NCBI GenBank assembly: GCA_024698145.1
Contig: JAILRO010000042.1
Location: forward strand, 1-51,832
Source of the DNA: Lachnospiraceae bacterium
GTDB lineage: Bacteria > Bacillota > Clostridia > Lachnospirales > Lachnospiraceae
Direction: 5' to 3'
Length of the DNA stretch: 51,832 nt
This document shows positions 1 to 6,839 of this stretch, piece after piece. The notes under the pieces are model-generated. The model was not told where the DNA came from. It searched no databases and saw nothing but the letters and a program-made list of their open reading frames with translations. The translations under genes were made by a program, and so were the position numbers. How positions within the stretch are numbered: the stretch's first letter is position 1; every line of letters starts with the position of its first letter.

Positions 1-71
1 CTGCAGAGTGTTTTGATATCGTACTGATTGCGCAGTTTATAAACAGCTTCTAATCGTTGTTTGAGTGTGGC
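1..71 (-). CDS. IS3-family transposase OrfB, first codons (partial)
   Basis: The minus-strand frame downstream of orfA reads ATLKQRLEAVYKLRNQYDIK, which looks like the start of an IS3/IS150-type OrfB (integrase-like DDE transposase). It lies in a different frame from orfA, as expected for an element that makes OrfAB by frameshifting. Only about 23 codons are inside the window. The start is not assigned because OrfB is usually made as a fusion. The matching 3' end of an OrfB is seen at 51537-51832. Confidence 0.45.
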
Positions 72-330
72 GTGAATATGGCAATCGCTTTTTTAATATT
101 TGGTTTTCTTCTTCGAGTTTAGCCATACGTTTTTGAAGTTCTTTGACTTGTTTGGCAGTAAGAACTTCTCCGTCATCAGTTTCAACAGTTGAATACTGCT
201 TAATCCATTTGGTAAGAGCAGTTTGAGATACGCCGTACTCTTTGATGAGTGAGGCTTGGGTTTTACCATTATGGTAAAGGTCAACGAGGGTTCGTTTGAA
301 ATCCTCATCATAACGTTTTCCAGTGGACAT
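37..330 (-). CDS. IS3-family transposase OrfA
   Basis: OrfA is the DNA-binding half of an IS3-family transposase. The N-terminus (MSTGKRYDEDFKRTLVDLY, then SQTALTKWIKQY) is a helix-turn-helix of the IS3/IS911 type. It is followed by a leucine-zipper-like coiled coil (KELQKRMAKLEEENQILKK) at about residues 63-81 that normally mediates multimerisation. A good RBS (AAAGGAGGT on the minus strand) precedes the start. After the A6G run the reading frame ends in KKRLPYSRHTQTT, whereas the -1 frame reads KKAIAIFTPHSNND and stops, which is the usual tail of such OrfA proteins. Either one A was lost from the run, or slippage at AAAAAAG is used to reach the proper tail and orfB. Confidence 0.85.
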   Translation of the reverse strand: MSTGKRYDEDFKRTLVDLYHNGKTQASLIKEYGVSQTALTKWIKQYSTVETDDGEVLTAKQVKELQKRMAKLEEENQILKKRLPYSRHTQTTIRSCL

Positions 331-370
331 AAATGATACCTCCTTTTGGTGCCTAGAATAATAATATATC

Positions 371-389
371 TATTTATCAAATGTGTCCA
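371..389 (-). repeat. IS terminal inverted repeat (left copy, 5' end)
   Basis: Minus-strand sequence TGGACACATTTGATAAATA upstream of orfA. It matches the other element end at 51498-51516 (TAGACACATTTTTAAAATA) at 15 of 19 positions by eye, as expected for the two ends of an IS3-family element. Confidence 0.65.
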
Positions 390-452
390 CTTTTATAAGT
401 ATAATGCGGGTGGGTCTCACATGCAAAATCGCGAAATAGAAGACGGGGAGTA

Positions 453-499
453 TTGACAATGGATAGAAACGGGAGTAAGATATAGGTATCAAATGATAC
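453..499 (+). promoter_or_regulatory. Toxin-antitoxin promoter with operator palindrome
   Basis: A -35 TTGACA (453-458), a 17-nt spacer and a -10 TAAGAT (476-481) form a good SigA-type promoter. Immediately downstream, at the predicted start site, is the palindrome GGTATC-AAAT-GATACC (484-499). This is the natural place for autorepression by the zinc-finger/HTH antitoxin encoded at 970. A Shine-Dalgarno GGAGGA (504-509) follows, pointing to a TTG start at 517. Confidence 0.55.
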
Positions 500-516
500 C
501 TGTGGAGGAAGTGGAT

Positions 517-957
517 TTGGCTGAAGAGACGAAAGCCCGTATAGAAACGGAATTAGAGGTCAAAGCTTATATACAGGATTTGAAGTATGCACTGAATAAT
601 GGTGCCCAAATAGATTTTCAGGTAAAAAGACGTGTCGATGAGGATAGAGATGAGCGGTTTACAAATCAGTATACGGTGAACAAACTCTTTCCGGATGAGA
701 ATCCGGTGGACGCTTTGAAAAGAGAACTACTTACTCTTACTGTAGAGGACTACATGCAGACGGTTAAAGATCTTCGATTTCCAAAGAGAAGTGAGATGAG
801 AGAGTTTGGAAAGGTATATAACGGGAATGAGGATGTCTACATTAAGATCCGCGTCGAGTTATTAGGATTATATGGTAACACCACAACATTTATAATGTCA
901 TTTCATTTTGCAGAAAAGGCATTTATACTTGATATGTTTCCATATCGGAAGAATTAA
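517..957 (+). CDS. Candidate MqsR/RelE-fold toxin of a toxin-antitoxin pair
   Basis: A protein of about 146 aa starting at TTG 517, seven bases after GGAGGA. An upstream ATG at 493 is in frame, but it lies inside the operator palindrome and lacks an RBS. The N-terminus is acidic and helical. The C-terminal part (DVYIKIRVELL, then TTFIMSFHFAEKAF) resembles the last strands of MqsR-like ribonuclease toxins of Firmicutes, which end in YIKI...SFH. Twelve bases separate it from the downstream MqsA/Panacea-like antitoxin gene, the expected toxin-first order of mqsRA. The fold and mRNA-cleaving role are inferred from this weak likeness and the partner; the gene could be another toxin paired with a Panacea antitoxin. 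Confidence 0.5.
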   Translation: MAEETKARIETELEVKAYIQDLKYALNNGAQIDFQVKRRVDEDRDERFTNQYTVNKLFPDENPVDALKRELLTLTVEDYMQTVKDLRFPKRSEMREFGKVYNGNEDVYIKIRVELLGLYGNTTTFIMSFHFAEKAFILDMFPYRKN

Positions 958-969
958 GGGGGTGTTTTC

Positions 970-1998
970 ATGGAAATGACAATACTGAAAAGCGAAAAGA
1001 GAGTTTGTCCATGTTGCATGGAAGAGCACGAAGTAAAAACAGTCAAGGTCAAGGAACAGGCGGTCTTCAAAGAGCGTCAGGTTAACTATGACGCTGTTTA
1101 TATGTATTGTGATGCTGCAGATGAACTCTATATGGACGAACGGCAGACTCAGGAAAATGATATAAGACTGAAGAATGCATATCGTAGAGAGGAAGGACTG
1201 CTCACATCGGATGATATTGAAAGTATTCGAGGCAAATATGGAATAACCCAGAGCGATCTGTGTGCTTTGTTGGGATGGGGCGGTAAGACAATTACAAGAT
1301 ATGAAAGTCACCAGGTTCAAGATAGAGCTCATGATACTATCCTTAAGAAAATAGATCGTGATCCGGAGTGGTTTTTATCGCTCTTGAGAGATGCAAGGGA
1401 TAATCTTACTGAGGAGGCTTACCATAAGTATTTTGGGGCTGCAACTACTTTATACGAAGCAGATCAGGATCAGTATTTTAGAAAAGCAATTCAGGCGAGC
1501 TATGCAAAATATCGCGGGAATAAGCTCTTTCATGGAAATACTGAATTATCGCTAGATAAAGTTGTTGATGTTATCAGATACTTCGCTTCTTCAAAAATGA
1601 TTACAAGCTTGTACAAGGTTAAATTGATGAAGCTAATGTGGTATGCAGATGCATTATCTTATAAGAAAAGAGGATGTGCGATAACCGGATTGGTATATTT
1701 AGCGCTTCCCATGGGTGCAGTCCCGGTTGGACATAACTCAATCATAGATCTTAGGTATGTGCCTTGCGAAGAAGTGGATATGGGTGAAACCAGTGCATAT
1801 CATTTTTCATTGAATGAAAAGACCGATTTTCCATCTTTATCAGCTGATGATAAAGCAATCCTGGATACGGTAATTGAAAAACTCGGAAAAAAGACAAAAG
1901 ATGAAATTGTATCCTTCATGCACAAGGAACGTGCATACATTGAAACTGCACCAAGGGATGTGATTCAATTCAAATATGCGGAAAGTCTGCAAATATAA
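970..1998 (+). CDS. Antitoxin: MqsA-like zinc finger, HTH and Panacea (SocA/DUF4065) domain
   Basis: 342 aa, start preceded by AAGGGGGTG. Residues 13-50 carry a CPCC zinc-finger motif with a further cysteine (YC), as in MqsA. Residues about 78-120 are an XRE-type helix-turn-helix (GITQSDLCALLGWGGKTITR). Residues about 195-335 are a Panacea/SocA (DUF4065) domain, recognised by KLMKLMWYADALSYKKRG and GLVYLALPMGAVP. In known systems the zinc finger/HTH part binds the operator and represses, while Panacea is a promiscuous antitoxin module that neutralises varied toxins. The palindrome at 484-499 is the likely operator. Hence a type II toxin-antitoxin antitoxin acting on the protein encoded just upstream. 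Confidence 0.8.
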   Translation: MEMTILKSEKRVCPCCMEEHEVKTVKVKEQAVFKERQVNYDAVYMYCDAADELYMDERQTQENDIRLKNAYRREEGLLTSDDIESIRGKYGITQSDLCALLGWGGKTITRYESHQVQDRAHDTILKKIDRDPEWFLSLLRDARDNLTEEAYHKYFGAATTLYEADQDQYFRKAIQASYAKYRGNKLFHGNTELSLDKVVDVIRYFASSKMITSLYKVKLMKLMWYADALSYKKRGCAITGLVYLALPMGAVPVGHNSIIDLRYVPCEEVDMGETSAYHFSLNEKTDFPSLSADDKAILDTVIEKLGKKTKDEIVSFMHKERAYIETAPRDVIQFKYAESLQI

Positions 1999-2048
1999 AG
2001 AGCAAACACGATAAGGTATGTTTGAAAAGTATTCATAATTAACAACTC

Positions 2049-2077
2049 TTTACAAAATAGAACGTATGTTCTATAAT
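2049..2077 (+). promoter_or_regulatory. SOS promoter with LexA box
   Basis: TTTACA (2049-2054), a 17-nt spacer and TATAAT (2072-2077) make a near-consensus promoter. The spacer ends in GAACGTATGTTC (2060-2071), a perfect GAAC-N4-GTTC LexA/DinR box of the Gram-positive type. LexA would therefore block RNA polymerase directly. The transcript carries only a short truncated reading frame (2103-2138) and then a terminator, so this looks like the surviving control region of a lost SOS operon. Confidence 0.65.
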
Positions 2078-2102
2078 AAGATACACGAAAGAGGTGTGTC
2101 TT

Positions 2103-2138
2103 ATGGGAAGATATGAAGACAATCAGATTATATTTTAA
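2103..2138 (+). pseudogene. Truncated start of a yolD-like SOS gene
   Basis: Eleven codons (MGRYEDNQIIF) with an RBS (AGAGGTG) follow the LexA-controlled promoter. The start resembles that of YolD-like proteins, which commonly precede umuC-type polymerases behind a LexA box in Firmicutes. The frame then stops and no polymerase gene follows. The reading as a deletion remnant is inference; it could also be a genuine tiny SOS-induced peptide. Confidence 0.35.
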
Positions 2139-2152
2139 CAGGAACAGAGTAG

Positions 2153-2196
2153 AATGGACGATTAAAGCGTGATTAGTTTAATCGTTCATTTGTTGT
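2153..2196 (+). terminator. Intrinsic terminator after the SOS stub
   Basis: Arms 2153-2166 and 2177-2190 (AATGGACGATTAAA / TTTAATCGTTCATT) form a 14-bp stem with one G-U pair and a 10-nt loop, followed by a T-rich stretch. It ends the short SOS transcript. No complete gene lies between 1999 and 2304. Confidence 0.55.
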
Positions 2197-2201
2197 TTAA
2201 C

Positions 2202-2230
2202 TTTTCAAAAACACGTATGTATGGTAAAAT
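2202..2230 (+). promoter_or_regulatory. Predicted queF promoter
   Basis: TTTTCA (2202-2207), a 17-nt spacer and TAAAAT (2225-2230) precede queF. The leader of about 70 nt can fold: CAGTAT (about 2233-2238) can pair with ATACTG (about 2276-2281) around an inner TGCTT/AAGCA hairpin. I see no convincing preQ1 riboswitch consensus in it. Confidence 0.4.
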
Positions 2231-2304
2231 AACCAGTATCATTTTGATTGTATAAATGCTTGAATGTAAGCAAAAATACTGTGTTTTGAGAAAGGAAAAT
2301 AACG

Positions 2305-2793
2305 ATGAGCGATAGAGAAAAAGAAGGACTTACCAAGTTAGGAAGTCAGGGAACTCAGTATAAGACAGATTATGATCCGACGTTGTTGGAATCATTTAGC
2401 AATAAGCATCCAGACAATGATTACTTCGTTAAGTTTAATTGTCTGGAGTTTACAAGCTTGTGACCGATTACAAGACAACCGGATTTTGCAACAATTTATA
2501 TTTCTTATGTTCCGGATAAACTCATGGTGGAAAGCAAATCCTTGAAGTTGTATTTGTTTTCTTTCAGAAATCATGGGGACTTCCATGAGGATTGCGTGAA
2601 CATTATTATGAAGGATCTGATTAAATTAATGAATCCGAAGTACATAGAAGTGACAGGAAAATTCCTGCCAAGAGGCGGACTCTCGATTGATCCGTATTGC
2701 AATTACGGAAAGCCTGGAACTAAATGGGAAAAAGTTGCATGGGACAGACTTGCCAATCGCGATATGTACCTTGAGAGGGTGGATAACAGGTAG
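2305..2793 (+). pseudogene. queF: NADPH-dependent 7-cyano-7-deazaguanine reductase QueF with TGA at the catalytic Cys
   Basis: Reading through one TGA (2461-2463, codon 53) gives a full-length 162-aa QueF of the short type that reduces preQ0 to preQ1 in queuosine synthesis. Before the stop: [13 protein letters not shown] and [10 protein letters not shown]. After it: [34 protein letters not shown] and GGLSIDP, the QueF family and substrate-binding motifs. In QueF the residue after FTSL is the active-site cysteine that forms the thioimide, so the stop falls exactly on the catalytic Cys codon. A second conserved position, the Gly of TGQPD, is Arg. No other lesion is present. The simplest view is a recent inactivating mutation; selenocysteine insertion or a sequencing error are alternatives. 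A downstream in-frame start at 2524 would give only an inactive C-terminal piece. Confidence 0.85.
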
Positions 2794-2841
2794 AATATAC
2801 AGGTATTTTCAGAGTCAAAATAAAAACTTAATAAAATAAGG

Positions 2842-2870
2842 TTGACTCTTGTATTATACTAGGGTATAAA
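2842..2870 (+). promoter_or_regulatory. Alcohol dehydrogenase promoter with MerR-type operator dyad
   Basis: TTGACT (2842-2847), a 17-nt spacer and TATAAA (2865-2870). Between them lies the dyad ACTCTTGTATTATACTAGGGT (2845-2865; arms ACTCT/AGGGT). Nearly the same dyad sits at 9989-10009 in the control region of the MerR gene. A dyad placed between -35 and -10 is how MerR-family activators work, though their usual spacer is 19-20 bp. Confidence 0.55.
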
Positions 2871-2895
2871 GTCTGATTCAAGATAAGTCGCAACG

Positions 2896-2930
2896 AGGTG
2901 CTTAGGGTGAAAACCCCAAGCACCTTTTTT
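2896..2930 (+). terminator. Leader terminator ahead of the alcohol dehydrogenase gene
   Basis: AGGTGCTTAGGGT and ACCCCAAGCACCT form a 13-bp stem with one mismatch and a GAAA-type loop, followed by T6. It lies between the promoter at 2842-2870 and the start codon at 2974, so transcripts from that promoter should stop about 55 nt after initiation unless readthrough occurs. This suggests attenuation. The less likely alternative is that it terminates queF transcription from upstream. Confidence 0.7.
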
Positions 2931-2973
2931 GATTTCCGATGACTTACAATAAAAAGAAAGAAGGCGATAGCAG

Positions 2974-4140
2974 ATGGAAAGTTTTGTATATAACATACCG
3001 ACCAAGATAGCATTTGGTAAAAACCAGATACAGATGCTTCCCGAACTGATTAAGGAGTATGGTAATAAAATATTGTTACTGTACGGTGGCGGAAGTATAA
3101 AAAAGATTGGTCTATATGATGAAGCTATTCGCTTATTAAAGGATAACGACATTAAGTACACGGAACTGGCAGGAGTTGAACCTAATCCTCAGGCAAACAC
3201 AGTACGAAGAGGTGTTGAGATTTGCAAGGCAGAAGGCATAGAAGTTTTGGTTCCTATCGGAGGAGGAAGTACAATTGACTGTGCAAAGGCAATAGCAGTT
3301 GGTGCTTACTATGACGGAGATCCTTGGGACATTGTTAAGAACAACAAATTGATAACAAAGGCTTTGCCGATTGTATCGGTTCTAACCGTTGCGGCAACAG
3401 GTTCAGAAATGGATGCCAGCGCAGTAATCAGTAACGATGAGGTTGGTGATAAGGCAGAGATTTATTCCGAGCTGGTATATCCGAAAGCTTCCATATTAGA
3501 TCCGACTTACACATACAGCGTACCAGCATATCACACGGCAGCAGGTGTTGCAGATATTATGTCTCATGTATTTGAATATTACTTCAATCAGGATAAGGTG
3601 CTTGATATTCAACGAGGCATGATGAATAACGTTTTGAAGGTTTGTGCCAAGTACGGACCGATAGCCGTTGAGCAACCCGATAATGAAGAGGCAAGGGCCA
3701 ATCTGATGTGGGCAGCCAGTTGGGCAATAAACGGATTTATAGCCGGAGGAACAATGAGCAGCTGGCCGTGTCACGCGATAGAGTATCAGCTGACTAATCA
3801 TTATAAAACAACTCATGGACACGGAATGGCGATAATCGAGATTGCATGGATGAAGCACATTTTAAATGAAAAAACATTACCGGCATTTCTCGAATATGGA
3901 AAAGAGGTCTTTGGAGTATGGGGCGAAGGGCTCGATACGGCAGGAGACATTATTGAAATGACCAAGCAACTGTATGAAAGAATGGGATTGTCTATGACGT
4001 TAAGGTCAATAGGCGCAACCGACAAAAATGATATTCCTGTTATGGCGAAACAAGCCGTAGAGGAGTTTGGATTGGATTACGGTGGCAGTCTTTCATTAAC
4101 AATTAAAGATGTGGAACAGATTTACGAATCTTGTTTCTAG
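2974..4140 (+). CDS. Iron-containing (group III) alcohol dehydrogenase
   Basis: 388 aa, the usual length of butanol dehydrogenase-like (BdhA/YqhD) enzymes, which interconvert aldehydes and alcohols with NAD(P)H. MESFVYNIPTKIAFGK is the typical N-terminus. The nucleotide-binding GGGS motifs are at about residues 38-41 and 97-101 (PIGGGSTIDCAKAI). The metal-binding histidines lie in the SWPCHAIEYQLT and HGHGMAIIEIAW segments. The promoter carries a MerR-type dyad shared with the regulator gene at 9142, so the enzyme probably handles an aldehyde or alcohol linked to the amine regulon downstream. It is preceded by a leader terminator and followed by its own terminator at 4148-4192. Confidence 0.85.
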   Translation: MESFVYNIPTKIAFGKNQIQMLPELIKEYGNKILLLYGGGSIKKIGLYDEAIRLLKDNDIKYTELAGVEPNPQANTVRRGVEICKAEGIEVLVPIGGGSTIDCAKAIAVGAYYDGDPWDIVKNNKLITKALPIVSVLTVAATGSEMDASAVISNDEVGDKAEIYSELVYPKASILDPTYTYSVPAYHTAAGVADIMSHVFEYYFNQDKVLDIQRGMMNNVLKVCAKYGPIAVEQPDNEEARANLMWAASWAINGFIAGGTMSSWPCHAIEYQLTNHYKTTHGHGMAIIEIAWMKHILNEKTLPAFLEYGKEVFGVWGEGLDTAGDIIEMTKQLYERMGLSMTLRSIGATDKNDIPVMAKQAVEEFGLDYGGSLSLTIKDVEQIYESCF

Positions 4141-4147
4141 AAAACAG

Positions 4148-4192
4148 TAGTCAATGGCGACACACAAAGCGTTTTGCCATTGGCTATTTTTT
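4148..4192 (+). terminator. Terminator after the alcohol dehydrogenase gene
   Basis: TAGTCAATGGC (4148-4158) and GCCATTGGCTA (4176-4186) form an 11-bp stem with one G-U pair, followed by T6. It separates the dehydrogenase from potD. I see no clear separate promoter before potD, so partial readthrough may feed the transporter genes. Confidence 0.75.
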
Positions 4193-4236
4193 ATATAAAT
4201 AATAAAAAAAGAAATTAACAAAAGGAGGAAAAGATT

Positions 4237-5331
4237 ATGAAAAATAGAATTAGAAAGATGGTGGCAGTTCTTACTGCAACAACATTAACAGCAGGACTTT
4301 TAACAGGATGCGGCGGAGCAAAAGGCGGCTCCTCAAAGGGCGATGAGAAGGAATTAAATATATGTATCTGGGATGGAATCTTCTCAGAAGAAGCCATTAA
4401 GAAGTTTGAGAAGGATAAAGGTTGTACCGTAAATATTACATACATTGAAAATACAGACACAATGCTTAGTAAGCTTGTGGAAGGTGGAAATGAGTATGAT
4501 CTTTGTGATATCGAGGCAGCATATGTTAAGTCGTTTGTTGACAACGGACTGCTTCAGGAAATCGATCATTCGGCAATTCCTAATGAACAGTATGAAGAGC
4601 CTTCATTATTAGAGAAGGGACCTATAGGCGATGAAGATTACAAGTACACCACAGCAGATTCCAATGCCGGTTATACAGCGATAGTTTACAACACAGAAAC
4701 CTGTCCGATTAAGATTGATTCTTTTGATGACCTTGCAGATCCAGCATTGGAGGGACAGGTTGCAATGGTGAACTCAACCATTTCGTTATACGGTGCAGCA
4801 CTTAGTGCTTTGGGTTACAGCCCGGCATCAACTAAGGAAGAAGAGATTGCAGAAGCAAATGAGTTATTAGTATCAATTAAGAAAAATGTTAAGGCTTTCG
4901 TTGGTGAAAGTGCAGTTTCCGCATTGGAAAATGGAGAATGTTCCGTAGCATTATGTTGGGACTATTCAGTACTTTGTTTTGATGATGAGGCTAACTGGGA
5001 TAAGTTCGCAATAGCTGATATTGATTCTGATTATGAGAAGTTTGTTCAGTACTGGGGCATCCCGGCAGGAAGCACGAAAAAGGAGTTAGCACAGGAGTTT
5101 ATCAACTATATGATAAGTCCGGAAGCAGTTGCAATGCATATAGATGATTGGGGACAGATTCCAATGGTACAGAGAGAATATATTGAAGAGTATCTTCCTG
5201 AAGGCTTCTACGACAATCCTTGTATTGTTAAGTATGAAGAATTGGCAGATAAGAGCTGGCTTATAGCAGTAGATGATGAGCAGATTAATATCATGGATAA
5301 ATATTACACCTTGTTAATGGGTGGTAAGTAA
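4237..5331 (+). CDS. potD: Spermidine/putrescine-type ABC transporter substrate-binding lipoprotein
   Basis: 364 aa. A signal peptide with lipobox LLTGC (lipidated Cys25) anchors it outside the membrane. The mature part (ELNICIWDGIFSEEAIKKFE, GNEYDLCDIEAAYV, YWGIPAGSTKKELAQEFINY) matches the PotD/SBP_bac class of polyamine and amine receptors. RBS AAAGGAGG. It heads a gene set with a PII-like protein, the PotA ATPase and the PotB and PotC permeases. Polyamine as ligand is the family default; the neighbouring amine/imino-acid oxidation genes suggest a related cationic amine or opine-like ligand. Confidence 0.85.
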   Translation: MKNRIRKMVAVLTATTLTAGLLTGCGGAKGGSSKGDEKELNICIWDGIFSEEAIKKFEKDKGCTVNITYIENTDTMLSKLVEGGNEYDLCDIEAAYVKSFVDNGLLQEIDHSAIPNEQYEEPSLLEKGPIGDEDYKYTTADSNAGYTAIVYNTETCPIKIDSFDDLADPALEGQVAMVNSTISLYGAALSALGYSPASTKEEEIAEANELLVSIKKNVKAFVGESAVSALENGECSVALCWDYSVLCFDDEANWDKFAIADIDSDYEKFVQYWGIPAGSTKKELAQEFINYMISPEAVAMHIDDWGQIPMVQREYIEEYLPEGFYDNPCIVKYEELADKSWLIAVDDEQINIMDKYYTLLMGGK

Positions 5332-5346
5332 AAGGGAGGAATTAGT

Positions 5347-5688
5347 ATGAAAAAGATAGATATTATTACCAGACCTGAGAAGTTGGTTGGAATAAAAGAA
5401 GTGTTGGCGTTTCATAATTGTCAGGGTATGACAGTATTTTCGGTAATGGGTTGTGGACGCCAGAAGGGATACTTGCCGGAGATGAATTTTACAGGTGATG
5501 ACATTAATTTGTTACCTAAGATAATGGCATTTGTTGTTGTAGAGGACGACATGGTTGAAGATATTTTGGCAGACCTTACAACTACAATTCACACAGGTAA
5601 GAACGGAGACGGAAAGATTTTTGTAACAGACGTAATTACAGCTGTTCGAATTCGTACAAATGAGCGTAATTCAGATGCTATCGGATAG
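5347..5688 (+). CDS. PII-family nitrogen regulatory protein within a Pot operon
   Basis: 113 aa, the standard PII length. MKKIDIITRPEKLVGIKEVL is the family start. The T-loop region begins GRQKG. The B-loop HTGKNGDGKIF and the C-loop RIRTNERNSDAI are clear GlnB/GlnK signatures for ATP/ADP and 2-oxoglutarate binding. The T-loop is of normal length, but the position of the uridylylated Tyr51 is occupied by a different residue (YLPEMN), so regulation would be by ligand binding alone. It lies between potD and potA with gaps of about 15 nt. PII proteins are known to gate transporters (AmtB, cyanobacterial nitrate ABC importer); here it probably gates the PotABC importer according to nitrogen status. 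Confidence 0.85.
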   Translation: MKKIDIITRPEKLVGIKEVLAFHNCQGMTVFSVMGCGRQKGYLPEMNFTGDDINLLPKIMAFVVVEDDMVEDILADLTTTIHTGKNGDGKIFVTDVITAVRIRTNERNSDAIG

Positions 5689-5702
5689 TTGGAGGTGAGA
5701 CT

Positions 5703-6839
5703 ATGAGCAAAGCAATTGTTTCTATGATGAACGTAGACAAAATATATGGAGAAAATCATGTTGTTAAGAACATGAATATGAACATTGCAGAGGGCGAGTT
5801 TCTTACCTTGTTAGGACCTTCAGGTTGTGGAAAGACTACAACCTTACGTATGATTTCGGGATTTGAACTTCCTTCATCGGGAACGATTAAGGTTCAGGGT
5901 GAGCGAGTAGAGAAAAAGGAACCATATCAAAGAGATGTAAACACGGTTTTTCAGAACTATGCTTTGTTCCCCAACATGAATGTGTATGACAACATCGCCT
6001 ATGGTTTGAAAGTAAAAAAAGTTCCTAAGGCTGAACTTCATGAACGTGTTATGGAGGCGTTGAAAATGGTCCAGCTTGAAGGTTTTGAAAAGAGACGAAT
6101 CACACAGATGTCAGGTGGTCAGAAGCAGCGTGTTGCTATTGCAAGAGCAATCATTAATCGCCCAAAGGTTTTGTTGTTGGACGAGCCACTTGGAGCCTTG
6201 GACTTGAAACTTCGTAAGCAGATGCAGATTGAGTTAAAGAGACTTCAGAAGAAACTTGGCATCACATTTGTATATGTAACTCATGACCAGGAGGAAGCAC
6301 TTACAATGTCGGACCGAATCGCAATTATTAATCAGGGACGCATTGAGCAGTTGGCAACTCCAAGAGAAATATATGAGAATCCTAAGACAAGATTCGTTGC
6401 AGGCTTTATCGGTGAGATTAATCTTTTGGAGTCGATGGTTTTGTCGGTGGACGGCGATACAGCAGTAGTCGGTACAGAGGTTGGTAAGGCCACGGTTAAG
6501 ATTGATCCCAAGAAAAAGATAAAAGCAACAGACGGTGTTGCGGTATCGATAAGACCTGAGAATATGAAGTTCTCAAAGAAGCCGGTAGAAGGCTTTTCCA
6601 TAAAAGGTGTTGTTAAGGAAAAGATATTTGTTGGTAACTTAATCAAAATGATGGTCGACTTAAATGATGGTACAGAAATTAAGATTAATCGTTTTGATAC
6701 GTCCGATTTAGCAGAGGACGGAGAACTCGTATATCTTTACTGGGATTTGGATAAGGGAGTTGTGATTAAGGAGAAGAACCTTGTGGATACGGATTCTGTC
6801 CGTGACATTGAGGGAGGTGATCCTGATGAAGAAGAGTAG
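5703..6839 (+). CDS. potA: Polyamine-type ABC transporter ATPase
   Basis: 378 aa. Walker A GPSGCGKTT at about residues 38-46, signature MSGGQKQRVAIARA at about 137-150, Walker B LLLDEPLGALD, switch His in THDQEEAL, then a C-terminal TOBE-like domain (about 240-360) ending in an acidic tail. This is the PotA/MalK class, which powers import. Preceded by GGAGGTGAG. The end overlaps the start of potB by 14 nt, implying translational coupling. It is the likeliest contact for the adjacent PII protein. Confidence 0.9.
   Translation: MSKAIVSMMNVDKIYGENHVVKNMNMNIAEGEFLTLLGPSGCGKTTTLRMISGFELPSSGTIKVQGERVEKKEPYQRDVNTVFQNYALFPNMNVYDNIAYGLKVKKVPKAELHERVMEALKMVQLEGFEKRRITQMSGGQKQRVAIARAIINRPKVLLLDEPLGALDLKLRKQMQIELKRLQKKLGITFVYVTHDQEEALTMSDRIAIINQGRIEQLATPREIYENPKTRFVAGFIGEINLLESMVLSVDGDTAVVGTEVGKATVKIDPKKKIKATDGVAVSIRPENMKFSKKPVEGFSIKGVVKEKIFVGNLIKMMVDLNDGTEIKINRFDTSDLAEDGELVYLYWDLDKGVVIKEKNLVDTDSVRDIEGGDPDEEE

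Larger units (their letters stand above)
1..389 (-). mobile_element. IS3-family insertion sequence, 5' part (left copy)
   Basis: The 5' end of an IS3-family element transcribed leftwards. It contains orfA and the first codons of orfB; the rest lies left of the window. The outer end is a terminal inverted repeat reading TGGACACATTTGATAAATA on the minus strand (371-389). A closely related terminus occurs at 51498-51516 at the end of an orfB fragment in the same orientation, so the window lies between two direct copies or derivatives of one IS. The target-site duplication cannot be checked because the other end of each copy is outside the window. Confidence 0.85.

Noticed and set aside
493-516. 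ATG at 493 as toxin start
   Set aside because: It lies inside the GGTATC-AAAT-GATACC palindrome, next to the predicted transcript start, and has no Shine-Dalgarno. TTG 517 follows GGAGGA at a good distance.
2231-2304. preQ1 riboswitch ahead of queF
   Set aside because: A foldable leader is present, but the conserved preQ1-I loop and tail are not recognisable.
2464-2500. Selenocysteine insertion element after the queF TGA
   Set aside because: The only pairings seen are CTTGT/ACAAG across the TGA and a long-loop CCGGA/TCCGG. Neither looks like a bacterial SECIS, so recoding is kept only as an alternative.
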